The notes under the pieces were generated by a model. It did no database searches. It was not told where the DNA came from and saw only the letters and a list, made by a program, of their open reading frames with translations. DNA of 64,000 bases, from positions 3,773,001 to 3,837,000 of the forward strand of contig NZ_CP073721.1 in the NCBI RefSeq assembly GCF_025264685.1, read 5' to 3'. The translations under genes and the position numbers were made by a program. This document shows, piece after piece, positions 30,409 to 41,481 of this stretch (its first letter is position 1; each line of letters opens with the position of its first letter). The stretch comes from Dactylosporangium roseum. GTDB taxonomy: Bacteria > Actinomycetota > Actinomycetes > Mycobacteriales > Micromonosporaceae.

Positions 30409-32277
30409 GTGAGCGCAACGCTCGGCGGTGTCCCGGGGTCCGCCGATCCGTCGGTCGTGCCCGACGCCGGCATCCCCCGGCAAAGCTCCACTACCGCGGC
30501 CCCCACGCCCGCCGCGGCACCGGTCGTCGCGCCGGTCCACCGGCCTGACCGGCCGGCGCGGCAGCGGCTCACCACCGCCGGCCTGCTGCTGTCCGGGCTG
30601 GCCGTCATGGTCCTGGGCTACCTGCGGATGGCCCGCGCCAAACCGGTCAACGCCGACGCCGGCGCCAACGCGCTCCAGGCGTGGGACATGGTGCACGGCA
30701 ACGTCCTGCTGCGCGGCTGGACGCTCAGCGACGTCTCGTTCTACACGACGGAGCTGGTGCAGTACGCGATCATCGAGTTCTTCTACGGGCTCGACCCGGA
30801 CGTCGTGCACGTCGCCTCGACGAGCACGTACACGCTGCTGATCGTCTTCGCCGCCCTCGTCGCCAAGGGCGCGGCGACCGGTCGCGCCGGCTGGGCCCGC
30901 GCCGGCCTCGCCGTCGCCGCGCTGCTCGTCCCCGTGCCGGACAGCGGCTGGGCGATCGTCCTCTACGCGCCCAACCACACCGGCACCGCCGTGCCGCTGC
31001 TGGTGACCTGGCTGCTCGTCGACCGGCGCGCCGGCACGCCGCTGCGGCGCTGGTGGCCGGCCGGTGTCGCCGGCCTGCTCGCGATCGCCCAGGTCGGCGA
31101 CCCGCTCGCGCTGTTCGTCGGCGCGCTGCCGCTCGCCGGGGTCAGCGCGCTGCGCCTGCTGCGCGACCGCACGTGGCGTGGCGCCGACGCCCACCTGCTC
31201 GTCGCCGCCGTCGGCTCGATCGCCGTCGCGCACGGCGTGCTCGCGCTGATCTGGCGGGCCGGCGGGTTCTCCGTGCACGCGCCGATCGCGCAGTTCAGCC
31301 CGCTCGGCGAGATTCCCGGGCACCTGCGGCTCGCGGCCCAGGCGATCGCGCTCAACTACGGCGCCTACTTCCCGCACTTCGGCGACGCGCCGGTCGCGCC
31401 GCTGGCGGTCGCCGCCGGGGTGGTCAGCCTCGGCCTGCTGATCCTGGCGGCGGCCGCGGTCGGGACCGTCACCGTCCGCGCCCTGCGGGGGCCGTGGAAC
31501 CGGCCACCGGTCCGGGGCCGGGCGGGCGCGGCCGAGCGGGACCGCGTCGCCGAGCTCCTCGTCGCCGCGATCCTGGTCAACCTCGGCGCGTTCGTCGTCT
31601 CCACCCAGGCCGACGGCCTGCTCAGCGCCCGCCAGATCGTCGTCGTCCTGCCGTTCGGCGCCGCTCTGGCCGGCCGGGTCTGGGGTGACCGTCTGGCGGC
31701 GCTGGCCACCCGCCCGGTGACCGGCCCGGTGACCGGGCCCGCCGGGTCGCCGGCCCTGCCGCGGCTCGTCCTGGGCACCCTGGCCGGCGTGCTGGTCGCC
31801 GCGTTCGCCGTCCAGGCGGCGACCGCGACGCCCCAGCCGGCGGAGGGCAGCCCGGCCGCGGACTGGCTGGTCGCCAACGACCTGCGCTACGGCCTCGGCG
31901 GCTACTGGGCGGCGAACAGCATCACCCTCGCCACCCGCGGCGCCGTCCGGGTCGCGCCGGTGATCGGCCCGGACATCCGGTCGTTCCGCTGGGAGTCCAA
32001 CGCCGACTGGTACGACGCGACCCGCCACGACGCCCGGTTCGTCGTCGTCGACCTCGACAACCCGGTCTACGGCACCGTGGAGGCGGTGGTCGACCGGTTC
32101 GGCCCGCCCGTCGAGCGGCAGGACCTCGACCGCTGGGTGGTGCTCGTCTACGACCGCAACCTGCTGGTCGACCTGCCCGCGCAGTGCGGCGGGCTCGCCG
32201 TCGCCACGCACACCCACTGCCCGCCGCTGAGACCGAGGATCCCGGGTGCGTCCCTGATCACCGGCCGGCCGGACTGA
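30409..32277 (+). CDS. Polytopic membrane protein, possible glycosyltransferase-like
   Basis: 622 residues from a GTG with GGAGG 5 nt upstream. After a Pro/Ala-rich cytoplasmic lead (about 1-60) there are roughly ten hydrophobic helices between residues 65 and 490. The first external loop carries acidic residues (NADAGANALQAWDMVHGN), as in GT-C-like proteins, but no clear DxD catalytic pair is certain. A soluble C-terminal part (about 500-622) ends the protein. It is probably involved in cell-surface glycan or lipid handling, with low certainty. An ATG further upstream (30358) is a possible alternative start. Confidence 0.75.
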   Translation: MSATLGGVPGSADPSVVPDAGIPRQSSTTAAPTPAAAPVVAPVHRPDRPARQRLTTAGLLLSGLAVMVLGYLRMARAKPVNADAGANALQAWDMVHGNVLLRGWTLSDVSFYTTELVQYAIIEFFYGLDPDVVHVASTSTYTLLIVFAALVAKGAATGRAGWARAGLAVAALLVPVPDSGWAIVLYAPNHTGTAVPLLVTWLLVDRRAGTPLRRWWPAGVAGLLAIAQVGDPLALFVGALPLAGVSALRLLRDRTWRGADAHLLVAAVGSIAVAHGVLALIWRAGGFSVHAPIAQFSPLGEIPGHLRLAAQAIALNYGAYFPHFGDAPVAPLAVAAGVVSLGLLILAAAAVGTVTVRALRGPWNRPPVRGRAGAAERDRVAELLVAAILVNLGAFVVSTQADGLLSARQIVVVLPFGAALAGRVWGDRLAALATRPVTGPVTGPAGSPALPRLVLGTLAGVLVAAFAVQAATATPQPAEGSPAADWLVANDLRYGLGGYWAANSITLATRGAVRVAPVIGPDIRSFRWESNADWYDATRHDARFVVVDLDNPVYGTVEAVVDRFGPPVERQDLDRWVVLVYDRNLLVDLPAQCGGLAVATHTHCPPLRPRIPGASLITGRPD

Positions 32278-32461
32278 GCGGGCGGCTGCGGGACTTCATC
32301 AAGGCACAGCACCTTCTTCACCGCGACCGCGCCGCTGGCCGGCGGCCTGCCCGGCCTGCCGCTGCCATTACCACCCACCCCGGCTTCCTGAAGCCGGTCA
32401 GTACTTGTCCGCATCTTTCGCGATGATGGCCCTGACAACGTCGCGAGAGAAAGGTGTGGAC

Positions 32462-33028
32462 ATGCCGGGCAACGTTTCACCGGTCGGGGACGAGCGGGAG
32501 GGCCTCCTGGCCTTCCTGGAGCAGCAGCGGCAGGCCGTGCGCATCGCGGCCTTCGGGCTGACCGACGAGCAGGCCCGCACGGCGCCGGGCGCCAGTTCGC
32601 TGACCGTCGGCGGCCTGGTGAAGCACCTGGCGCAGATGGAGCGCAACTGGATCGGCATCATGCTGCGGCGCCCCGGCCCGGAGATCGACTACGTCGCCGG
32701 GTTCACGCTGCTGCCCGGGGAGACGCTCGCCGGGGTGGTCGCCGACTACGCGGCCGCGGGCCGGGAGACCGACGAGGCGGTGGCCGGCATCGCCGACCTG
32801 GGTGCGCCGGTGCCGGTGCCGAAGGGTGTGCCGTGGTTCCCCGACGACGTCGACGCCTGGTCGGTCCGCTGGGTGCTGCTGCACCTCATCGAGGAGACCG
32901 CCCGGCACGCCGGCCATGCCGACATCGTGCGCGAGTCGCTGGACGGCGCGACCGCGATGCCGCTGATGGCCGCCGTCGAGGGCTGGCCGGCGACCCCATG
33001 GTTGCGACCCTGGCAGCCGCCGGCCTGA
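32462..33028 (+). CDS. DinB-superfamily protein (DUF664 type)
   Basis: 188 residues. The four-helix bundle shows the expected metal ligands: His in VGGLVKHLAQMERNW and the HLIEETARHAGHADIVRE signature near residue 155. DinB-type proteins of actinomycetes include mycothiol-dependent transferases, so a thiol-transfer or detoxification role is plausible but unproven. The ATG has an AAAGG-containing Shine-Dalgarno 6-9 nt upstream. Read-through further upstream lacks coding character. Confidence 0.85.
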   Translation: MPGNVSPVGDEREGLLAFLEQQRQAVRIAAFGLTDEQARTAPGASSLTVGGLVKHLAQMERNWIGIMLRRPGPEIDYVAGFTLLPGETLAGVVADYAAAGRETDEAVAGIADLGAPVPVPKGVPWFPDDVDAWSVRWVLLHLIEETARHAGHADIVRESLDGATAMPLMAAVEGWPATPWLRPWQPPA

Positions 33029-33090
33029 GCGCCCGCCGTCCAGTACGCTGAGGTCTGACCGAAAACGATCAGGGTGACGGGGTGGGAGCC

Positions 33091-33816
33091 ATGACCTCCG
33101 GACCGCGCCGTGCCGGTGTTGCCGTCGGCGTCACCGCGGCGGCGCTCGCCCTCGCCGGCACCGCCGCGGTCTGGGGCGGCACGCGCGACGGCGCGCTGTC
33201 CCTCGCCGCGCAGTCGGGGGTGCCGGCCCTGCCGCAGGCGGCGCCGGGCGCGGGCTCGGTGACCGGCTCGGGGTCGCCGTCCGCGTCGATGTCCCCGGTG
33301 CCGTCCGCGTCAACGTCCCCGTCGTCCCCGTCGTCCCCGTCGTCCCCGTCGTCCCCGGCGGCCTCGCCGGTGCTCACCGGCCTCGGCGCCGTCAACTGCG
33401 CCGAGGTGCCGATCCGGTCGGCCGGGCTCCTGCCCGCCGACCGGCCCGGCGAGCTCGTGCCGTTCGGCGCGGTCTCGATCACCCGGTGCGAGACGGCACT
33501 GCGCGGCACCGGCGCCACCGTCGCGCCGCCGCGGACGCTCACGACCGGGGTGGACAGCTTCGTCCGGCTCCTCAACGCCCTGCCGGCCGCGGCGCCCGCC
33601 CAGCCGTGCCTGCGCATCGCCCTGCCGACGCAGGTGAGCTTCGTCTTCGTCTTCGACCGCCGTCTCGCACGCCTGCCGCTCGTCGTCGCGGTCGACCGGA
33701 ACTGTTCAGCGCTCGTCACCGTCGACAAGGCACGCTCGTACGCCTCCCTCGACCCGATGCCGGTCTTCGAGCGGCTCCTGGCCGTCCCGCCGAGCCAGGG
33801 TCAGTCCGGGACCTGA
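33091..33816 (+). CDS. Secreted or membrane-anchored protein of unknown function
   Basis: 241 residues from the ATG at 33091, with GGGTGGGA just upstream. A signal peptide or anchor covers about residues 8-30 (AGVAVGVTAAALALAGTAAVW). A Ser/Pro linker (about 60-95) follows, encoded by a 9-nt tandem repeat. A C-terminal domain (about 98-241) has three or four Cys (VNCAEV, SITRCETAL, QPCLRIAL, RNCSAL) that could form disulphides outside the cell. I recognise no family. Confidence 0.7.
   Translation: MTSGPRRAGVAVGVTAAALALAGTAAVWGGTRDGALSLAAQSGVPALPQAAPGAGSVTGSGSPSASMSPVPSASTSPSSPSSPSSPSSPAASPVLTGLGAVNCAEVPIRSAGLLPADRPGELVPFGAVSITRCETALRGTGATVAPPRTLTTGVDSFVRLLNALPAAAPAQPCLRIALPTQVSFVFVFDRRLARLPLVVAVDRNCSALVTVDKARSYASLDPMPVFERLLAVPPSQGQSGT
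33315..33359 (+). repeat. 9-nt tandem repeat (GTCCCCGTC) within the linker of the secreted protein
   Basis: Five consecutive in-frame units, the last with one mismatch, encode the SPSSPSSPSSP linker. The repeat is likely length-variable. Confidence 0.8.
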
Positions 33817-34685
33817 GCCGGATCCGCGTAGGCGGTCATCCGGACCACCTTGCCGCCGGCCACGGTGAACACGTCGACCACGGTGGCCTCGTGGACGCTG
33901 AGGTCCCGCAGGACGCCGTGGACGCGGTGGACCACGACGATCCGGTCGCCGCGGCGCGTCGCGGACGGCTCGGAGTGCAGCTCCAGCCAGCCGTCGTACG
34001 ACGCCCGCAGGTAGCGGGCGACGGCGGCCGGGCCGACGTGGCGGCCCCCGTTCGGGAACTCGTCCGGCTCGATCCACTCGACGGCGGGATGCAGGTCACG
34101 GACGGCGCCCTCGATGTCGCCGGCGGCGAACGCGGCGTAGGCCCGCAGCACCAGCTCGACGTCCGGGTCCATGACCTCGACCGTGAAGCCGCCGGCCACG
34201 CTGGAGTGCGCCGGCGCCGGTCGTTCGGTGTTCGCCGGGCGGGAGAAGACCCGGCCCCGGCCCTGGAGGGCGGTGCGGGACGTGACCCGGCACGGCACCA
34301 GCCGCACCGGCGCCGGGGGCGTGGCGAAGCGTCCGGCGCCCCAGCGCACCCACAGCGCCACCCGGCCCGCCGCCGCCTCGGCCGCGAGCTTCTCCAGGGT
34401 GCGCCGCCGGTCGGAATGGTCGACCTCCACCACGACGGGCGGGCCGTCAGTGCGGGCACAGCCGACGTCGACGACGGAGCGCCGCGACTCGTACGGCGGC
34501 GGCAGCGGCACCACGCTGGCCGCGCGCCGGTAGACCCGCCAGCCCCGGGCCCGCCCCCAGCCGGCGACGGCGTCGAGGATCAGCTCGGTGACCTGGTCGG
34601 CGGTGCGGTCGGTGAACGTGAGCCGGTCGAGGTGCGCGGCGAGCGCACCGGCGAGCCCGTCGGCGTCCGTCTCGTCGGTGTTCAT
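33801..34685 (-). CDS. Two-domain protein: nuclease-like N-terminus and SnoaL-like C-terminus
   Basis: 294 residues. The N-terminal part (about 1-150) has an alpha/beta pattern with VVDVGCARTDGPPVVVEVDHSDRRRTLEKL, reminiscent of the D-(x)n-E-x-K/D core of restriction-endonuclease-like folds; this is a weak structural guess. The C-terminal part (about 170-294) is a SnoaL/NTF2-like cone domain (LVLRAYAAFAAGDIEGAVRDLHPAVEWIEPDE). An internal ATG at 34172 could start a separate SnoaL protein, but no stop separates the two. It converges on the secreted protein gene, overlapping by 16 nt. Confidence 0.65.
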   Translation of the reverse strand: MNTDETDADGLAGALAAHLDRLTFTDRTADQVTELILDAVAGWGRARGWRVYRRAASVVPLPPPYESRRSVVDVGCARTDGPPVVVEVDHSDRRRTLEKLAAEAAAGRVALWVRWGAGRFATPPAPVRLVPCRVTSRTALQGRGRVFSRPANTERPAPAHSSVAGGFTVEVMDPDVELVLRAYAAFAAGDIEGAVRDLHPAVEWIEPDEFPNGGRHVGPAAVARYLRASYDGWLELHSEPSATRRGDRIVVVHRVHGVLRDLSVHEATVVDVFTVAGGKVVRMTAYADPAQVPD

Positions 34686-34858
34686 CGCCGCGAGCCTATC
34701 GACCGCCGGAGCGGTGGCCGGTGGCACGCCCGCGCGGGAGACGCACGCCGTGCTCGGCCGTGCCTTGTTCGACGTGGTCGAGCACGGCACGACCCCCGCG
34801 ATCACAGCGCGTCAGACGTCGACCCCGTTCCGGGCGGTTGACGGCGGATAAATGTTGT

Positions 34859-34864
34859 TAGGTT
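34859..34864 (+). promoter_or_regulatory. -10 hexamer TAGGTT of the transglutaminase-like gene
   Basis: TAGGTT ends 6 nt before the ATG at 34871. A TTGACG lies 15 bp upstream of it. Confidence 0.5.
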
Positions 34865-34870
34865 CGATGG

Positions 34871-35698
34871 ATGCAGCATCGGTACCGCGAGCAGACGCGC
34901 TTCAGTGACCCCGGCCGGTTCGGCGCACTGCTGGACGACCTGCCGGCCGACGTGCCGGCGTTGATGAGCATCATCCGCAACGTGCTCGTGCACTACGTGG
35001 CGGCCGGCATCACGTTCACCGGCTCGCGGCTCGCCGAGGTCGACTCGCGGTTCGCCGAGCGGCTCCTGGAGCTGGACCAGCGCCGGTTCCCGGCGCCGCT
35101 CGCCGAGCCGCGGCCGGAGCGGGACCGGGTCGTCGTCTGCTGCCGCGACTTCGCGCTGCTCACCGTCGCGGCGCTGCGCCACCGCGGCGTCCCGGCCCGG
35201 ATCCGGGTCGGGTTCGCGCCGTATCTCGCCGAGGACTGGAACTACGACCACGCCGTCGCCGAATACTGGAACGGTTCGCGCTGGGTGCTCGCCGACGCCC
35301 AGCTCGACCCCGAGCGGTACCCGTTCGACACCGCCGACGTCCCGCAGTTCGTGACGGCGGCCCAGGCGTGGGACGCGCACCGGCGGGGACTGCTCGACGC
35401 CGACACCTACGGCGTGTCGCCGTTCCTGCCGTTCCGCGGTCACCAGTTCCTGCTCGACTCGGTGCTGCTGGAGGTCGCCCACCGCCAGCGCGACGAGCTG
35501 CTGCTGTGGGACCAGTGGGGCGCCATCACCGACCGGGTCGCCGACGAGCTGGCGGCGATGCTGCTGGCCGCGGACCGGGGCGACACCGCGGCGGAGCGGG
35601 CCCTCGCCGAGCGTTACGCGACCGACCCGGACCTGCGCTTCGACGGCCGGGTCCACTGCATGTCCCCGAGCGGCTTCGACGGCTGGGTGTCGGTCTGA
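34871..35698 (+). CDS. Transglutaminase-like superfamily protein
   Basis: 275 residues. The papain-like triad is readable as Cys in VVVCCRDFALLTVAALRHRGVPARIRVGF, His in NYDHAVAEYWNG and Asp in LADAQLDPE. Bacterial members are usually proteases or amidases rather than cross-linking enzymes. The protein lacks a signal peptide, so it is cytoplasmic. It is a single gene between divergent or convergent neighbours, and its target is unknown. Confidence 0.85.
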   Translation: MQHRYREQTRFSDPGRFGALLDDLPADVPALMSIIRNVLVHYVAAGITFTGSRLAEVDSRFAERLLELDQRRFPAPLAEPRPERDRVVVCCRDFALLTVAALRHRGVPARIRVGFAPYLAEDWNYDHAVAEYWNGSRWVLADAQLDPERYPFDTADVPQFVTAAQAWDAHRRGLLDADTYGVSPFLPFRGHQFLLDSVLLEVAHRQRDELLLWDQWGAITDRVADELAAMLLAADRGDTAAERALAERYATDPDLRFDGRVHCMSPSGFDGWVSV

Positions 35699-35729
35699 GC
35701 TCGGGCCGCGGCCACCGCGCCCACCGCGG

Positions 35730-36155
35730 CTACCGGGACTCGGACGCCGCGCGCAGGCCCTCGGCCTCCAGGTGGACGTAGCGGCGGATCAGGCCGCCGT
35801 AGAGCAGGGTCGTCACGCGGGCCAGCGGGCCGGCGAACGACAGCGTCAGCTCGACCTCGCAGGTGCCGTCGTCGTGGTCGGTGATCCAGTGGCCGGCCAC
35901 GTTGCGGATGCCGGGGGACCGGGACACCCACTCGAAGCCGGTGCCGCCGGCCTTCGTCACCGTCCACGTCGACGGCGGCAGCTTCGGCTGCCGCACGGTG
36001 ACGATCTCGCCCACGGTCAGCGGGCCGGAGCCGTCGCGGTCCACGGTGGACACCGACGCGGTCCAGGTGGGCCAGGCCTCGACCGCCTGGACCACGTCGT
36101 TGACAACGGCGGCGGGGGCGGCGATTCGGACCGTTTCGCGGAAGTCGACCGGCAT
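35730..36155 (-). CDS. SRPBCC-family (START/Bet v1-like) protein
   Basis: 141 residues. The helix-grip fold is suggested by the N-terminal FRETVRIAAPAAVVNDVVQAVEAWPTW, then alternating strands (IVTVRQPKLPPSTWTVTKAG, TGFEWVSRSPGI, CEVELTLSFAGPLA) and a long C-terminal helix. These proteins bind hydrophobic ligands, and some act as polyketide cyclases. No polyketide genes are nearby, so the function is open. TAGGCT 6 nt upstream marks a leaderless start. Confidence 0.85.
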   Translation of the reverse strand: MPVDFRETVRIAAPAAVVNDVVQAVEAWPTWTASVSTVDRDGSGPLTVGEIVTVRQPKLPPSTWTVTKAGGTGFEWVSRSPGIRNVAGHWITDHDDGTCEVELTLSFAGPLARVTTLLYGGLIRRYVHLEAEGLRAASESR

Positions 36156-36161
36156 GCGGTC

Positions 36162-36167
36162 AGCCTA
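36162..36167 (-). promoter_or_regulatory. -10 hexamer TAGGCT of the SRPBCC gene
   Basis: On the minus strand TAGGCT lies 6 nt before the ATG at 36155. Confidence 0.5.
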
Positions 36168-36204
36168 CGGACCCGGCGCACGCCGCCCCGGCCCGGGTGG
36201 CGGG

Positions 36205-38313
36205 TCAGCCGAGCCTGAGCCAGAGCGCGCCCAGCGGCGGCACCCGCAGCTCGGCGGAGGCCGGCAGCCCGTTGCACGGCGCCGCCTCGGCCTCGACGGC
36301 GCCGAGGTTGCCCACGCCCGAGCCGCCGTAGACGTCGGCGTCGGTGTTGAGGATCTCGGTCCAGCGACCGGCGAACGGCAGGCCGAGGCGGTAGCCGTCG
36401 TGCGGGTGCGCCGCGAAGTTCACGACGACCGCGACCACCGACCCGTCGCCGCCCCACCGCAGGTACGAGAACACGTTGTTGCCCGAGTCCTCGTTGTTGA
36501 TCCAGCGGAAGCCGTCGGGTGTGGTGTCCTGGTTCCACAGGGCGGGCGTGCGCCGGTACGTGCCGTTGAGGTCGCGGACGAGCCGCTGGAGGCCGGCGCG
36601 GAACGGGTCGTTGAGCAGGCCCCAGTTGAGGCCGCGCTCCTCGCTCCACTCCTCCTCGTCGCCTAGCTCGCAGCCCATGAACAGCAACTGCTTGCCCGGG
36701 AACGACCACATGTAGGCCAGCAGCGCGCGGGCGTTGGCGATCTTCTTCCACAGGTCGCCGGGCATCTTGCCGACGAGCGAGCCCTTGCCGTGCACGACCT
36801 CGTCATGGCTGATCGGCAGGACGTAGTTCTCGCTCCACGCGTAGACGGTCGCGAACGTCATCTGGTTGTGGTGGTACTGGCGGTAGATCGGATCCTTGCC
36901 GACGTACGTCAGCGTGTCGTGCATCCAGCCCATGTTCCACTTGAAGCCGAACCCGAGGCCGCCCTGCTCGGTGGGGCGGGTCACGCCCAGCCACGCCGTC
37001 GACTCCTCGGCGATCATCATGATGCCGGGGTGGTGCTTGTAGACCGTCGCGTTGGTCTCCTGCAGGAAGGAGATCGCGTCGAGGTTCTCCCGGCCGCCGT
37101 ACTGGTTGGGGGCCCACTGGCCGTGCTCGCGGGAGTAGTCGAGGTACAGCATCGAGGCGACGGCGTCGACGCGCAGCGCGTCGGCGTGGAACTCCTCGCA
37201 CCAGTACAGGGCGTTGGCGACGAGGAAGTTGCGGACCTCGCTGCGGCCGAAGTCGAAGATGAGCGTGCCCCAGTCCGGGTGCTCGCCGCGGCGCCAGTCG
37301 CCGTGCTCGTAGAGCGGCGTGCCGTCGAAGCGCGCGAGGGCCCACGAGTCCCGCGGGAAGTGGGCCGGCACCCAGTCCAGGATGACGCCGATGCCGGCCT
37401 GGTGGAGCCGGTCGACGAGATGGCGGAACTCGTCGGGCGAGCCGAACCGGGCCGTCGGCGCGTAGTAGCCGGTGACCTGGTAACCCCAGGAGCCGCCGAA
37501 CGGATGCTCCATGACCGGCAGGAACTCGACGTGGGTGAAGCCGAGGTCGGTGACGTACTCGGTGAGCTGGTCGGCGAGCTCCACATAGGACAGTCCGGGT
37601 CGCCAGGACCCGAGATGCACCTCGTAGATGCTGACCGGCTCCTCGTAGGGGGTGCGCTCGGCCCGCCGGGTCAGCCAGTCCGCGTCCTTCCAGTCGTACG
37701 TGGACTGCGTCACCACCGACGCGGTCGAGGGCGGCGTCTCGGTCTGCCGGGCCAGCGGATCGGCCTTCTCCACCCATTCGTCGTCCGGGGTGAGGAGGCG
37801 GTACTTGTACCGCGCCCCGACCTGGACGCCCGGGACGTACAGCTCCCAGACCCCGCTGCCGCCGAGGGAGCGCATCGGCCAGCCGTCGTGCGGCCCCCAC
37901 CCGGCGAAGTCGCCGACGACCCGGACCCCGCGGGCGTTCGGCGCCCACACCGCGAACGCGACACCGTCGGGGTTGGCCTGCGCGCCGAGCACGGTCCACA
38001 GCCGCTCGTGCCGGCCCTCGCGGATGAGGTGCAGATCGAGCTCGCCGATCGTCGGCAGGTGCCGGTACGGGTCGTCGGTGACCGTGCCGTCGGCGTCGAT
38101 GCGGTAGTCGCCGACGGTGCCGGGGACCTCGGCCTCGAAGATCCCGTCCGCGTGCACCCGCGCCATCGGGTGCCGCTCGTCGCCGATCACCACCGCGACG
38201 TCGGAGGCGCCGCGGCGCAACGCCCGGATGACCGTCGTGCCGGCGCCGGGATGGGCGCCCAGGACGCCGTGGGGGTCATGGGCCCGGCCGGTGATCAGGT
38301 CGTCGAGATTCAT
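36205..38313 (-). CDS. glgB: 1,4-alpha-glucan branching enzyme GlgB
   Basis: 702 residues from the ATG at 38313. It cuts alpha-1,4 chains and re-attaches them as alpha-1,6 branches. An N-terminal CBM48 ([38 protein letters not shown]) precedes the GH13 barrel. The nucleophile Asp lies in [17 protein letters not shown] and the acid Glu near [18 protein letters not shown] and [12 protein letters not shown] follow, then a C-terminal beta domain. AAGGTGA upstream supports this start. A GTG at 38358, overlapping the maltokinase end by 14 nt, is an alternative. It is the last gene of the glgE-treS-mak-glgB operon. Confidence 0.95.
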   Translation of the reverse strand: MNLDDLITGRAHDPHGVLGAHPGAGTTVIRALRRGASDVAVVIGDERHPMARVHADGIFEAEVPGTVGDYRIDADGTVTDDPYRHLPTIGELDLHLIREGRHERLWTVLGAQANPDGVAFAVWAPNARGVRVVGDFAGWGPHDGWPMRSLGGSGVWELYVPGVQVGARYKYRLLTPDDEWVEKADPLARQTETPPSTASVVTQSTYDWKDADWLTRRAERTPYEEPVSIYEVHLGSWRPGLSYVELADQLTEYVTDLGFTHVEFLPVMEHPFGGSWGYQVTGYYAPTARFGSPDEFRHLVDRLHQAGIGVILDWVPAHFPRDSWALARFDGTPLYEHGDWRRGEHPDWGTLIFDFGRSEVRNFLVANALYWCEEFHADALRVDAVASMLYLDYSREHGQWAPNQYGGRENLDAISFLQETNATVYKHHPGIMMIAEESTAWLGVTRPTEQGGLGFGFKWNMGWMHDTLTYVGKDPIYRQYHHNQMTFATVYAWSENYVLPISHDEVVHGKGSLVGKMPGDLWKKIANARALLAYMWSFPGKQLLFMGCELGDEEEWSEERGLNWGLLNDPFRAGLQRLVRDLNGTYRRTPALWNQDTTPDGFRWINNEDSGNNVFSYLRWGGDGSVVAVVVNFAAHPHDGYRLGLPFAGRWTEILNTDADVYGGSGVGNLGAVEAEAAPCNGLPASAELRVPPLGALWLRLG

Positions 38314-38344
38314 GGGGTCGGTCACCTTGTCCGTAGGCGGTTCG

Positions 38345-39685
38345 TCAGCGTCCTGCACTCAGGTCCGAGCCGTTGACCATCCGCTCGATCGACTGCAGCG
38401 GGATGCGCAGCCAGCTCGGCCGGTGGCGGGACTCGTACGCGGTCTCGTAGACCGCCTTGTCCAGCTCGTACGCGCACAACAGGGCCTGGTCGTCGCGCGG
38501 GTCGTAACCGGCGGCGGCAGCATAGCCGTCGCAGAACGCGTCCCTGTTACGGTCGACCCACTGCCGGGCCCGCTCGGCCAGTTCCTCGTCGTCCTCCTGG
38601 CCGACGAGCAGGTGGTAGGCCGCGTACTCGTACGAGCGCAGCATGCCGGCGACGTCCCGCAGGACGGAGTCCGGCCGGCGGCGCTCCTCGACGGCGACAC
38701 CCGGCTCGCCCTCGAAGTCGATGAGCAGCCACGACTCGGGGGTGCGCAGCACCTGGCCGAGATGCAGGTCGCCGTGGACGCGCTGGGTCCGCACCGGCCC
38801 GTCGCCGAAGGTGCGCAGCATGTCGCGGATGCCGGGCAGGAGCTGCGACAGCTCCGGGACGGTCGGCGCCGCGGCCTCCAGCCGGGCCAGCATCGCCTCG
38901 GTCGGCGGCGGGGCCGTCCGGGTGCCGAGCTCCTCGGCCAGGGTCCGGTGGACGTGCGCGACGGCCTCGCCGAGACGCATCGACTCGCCGGCGAAGTCGC
39001 CGCCGACCTCGTCGGGGTTGCGGTCGTGCTCGGCGAACAGGTCCCGGGCGCTCGCGGCCGCCATCGCCCAGCCCTCGGCGGAGTTCCGCGCGTATTCGGT
39101 CACCATCGCGAGGGTCATCGGCTCGCCGTCGTCGGTGCTGCTCTCGACCGCGCCGAGCAGCCGTGCCACGTTGGGGCAGCCGGCCCGGGCGAGGACCCGG
39201 TTGAGCTCCAGGTCCGGGTTGATCCCGGCGGCGACCCGGCGGAAGACCTTGAGGATCGCGGCGTTGTCGAACACGACGCTGGTGTTGCTCTGCTCGGCGC
39301 CGCCGATCCGCGCCGGCGCGTCGACGGGCAGCGCGACGCCGGGCTCGGGCACGAACCGCAGGCCGTCGACGACCGCGCCGGTGTCGATGAGGGCCAGCAG
39401 CCGCTGGGCGGAGTGCTCGTCGTACAGGGCGTCGGAGCCGGCCCGGTCGCCTTCCGAGCCGATGAACGCCGCCGCGGACAGTTCGGCGGCCACGTTGAGG
39501 TCCCAGCCGACGAAGACCTGGTAGCGCTCGGTGCCGCCGTCCGCGTAGCGGGCGTCGAGCAGGACGTGGTCGAGCCCGTCGGGCAGCGGCGTCACCGCGG
39601 CCGGCTCGACCCCGGCCAGGACGCGGTTGCGGCCGGCGTACCACCGCTGATGCGGCAGCCAGTCGGTGAACGGCAGTGACGTCAT
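38345..39685 (-). CDS. mak: Maltokinase (Pep2/Mak)
   Basis: 446 residues. It phosphorylates maltose with ATP to alpha-maltose-1-phosphate, the GlgE substrate. The kinase-like fold shows [12 protein letters not shown] (catalytic loop) and [18 protein letters not shown] (metal-binding DFE). The N-terminal cap starts [18 protein letters not shown], typical of this family. The ATG has AGGAGA upstream and lies 22 nt after treS; in some actinomycetes treS and mak are fused, but here they are separate. Confidence 0.94.
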   Translation of the reverse strand: MTSLPFTDWLPHQRWYAGRNRVLAGVEPAAVTPLPDGLDHVLLDARYADGGTERYQVFVGWDLNVAAELSAAAFIGSEGDRAGSDALYDEHSAQRLLALIDTGAVVDGLRFVPEPGVALPVDAPARIGGAEQSNTSVVFDNAAILKVFRRVAAGINPDLELNRVLARAGCPNVARLLGAVESSTDDGEPMTLAMVTEYARNSAEGWAMAAASARDLFAEHDRNPDEVGGDFAGESMRLGEAVAHVHRTLAEELGTRTAPPPTEAMLARLEAAAPTVPELSQLLPGIRDMLRTFGDGPVRTQRVHGDLHLGQVLRTPESWLLIDFEGEPGVAVEERRRPDSVLRDVAGMLRSYEYAAYHLLVGQEDDEELAERARQWVDRNRDAFCDGYAAAAGYDPRDDQALLCAYELDKAVYETAYESRHRPSWLRIPLQSIERMVNGSDLSAGR

Positions 39686-39707
39686 CGTCGGAATCTCCTA
39701 AGACTGC

Positions 39708-41447
<1,740 letters not shown>

Positions 41448-41481
41448 CTTGGTACCTACCTTGCTGCTGTCGCCGGTGCTG

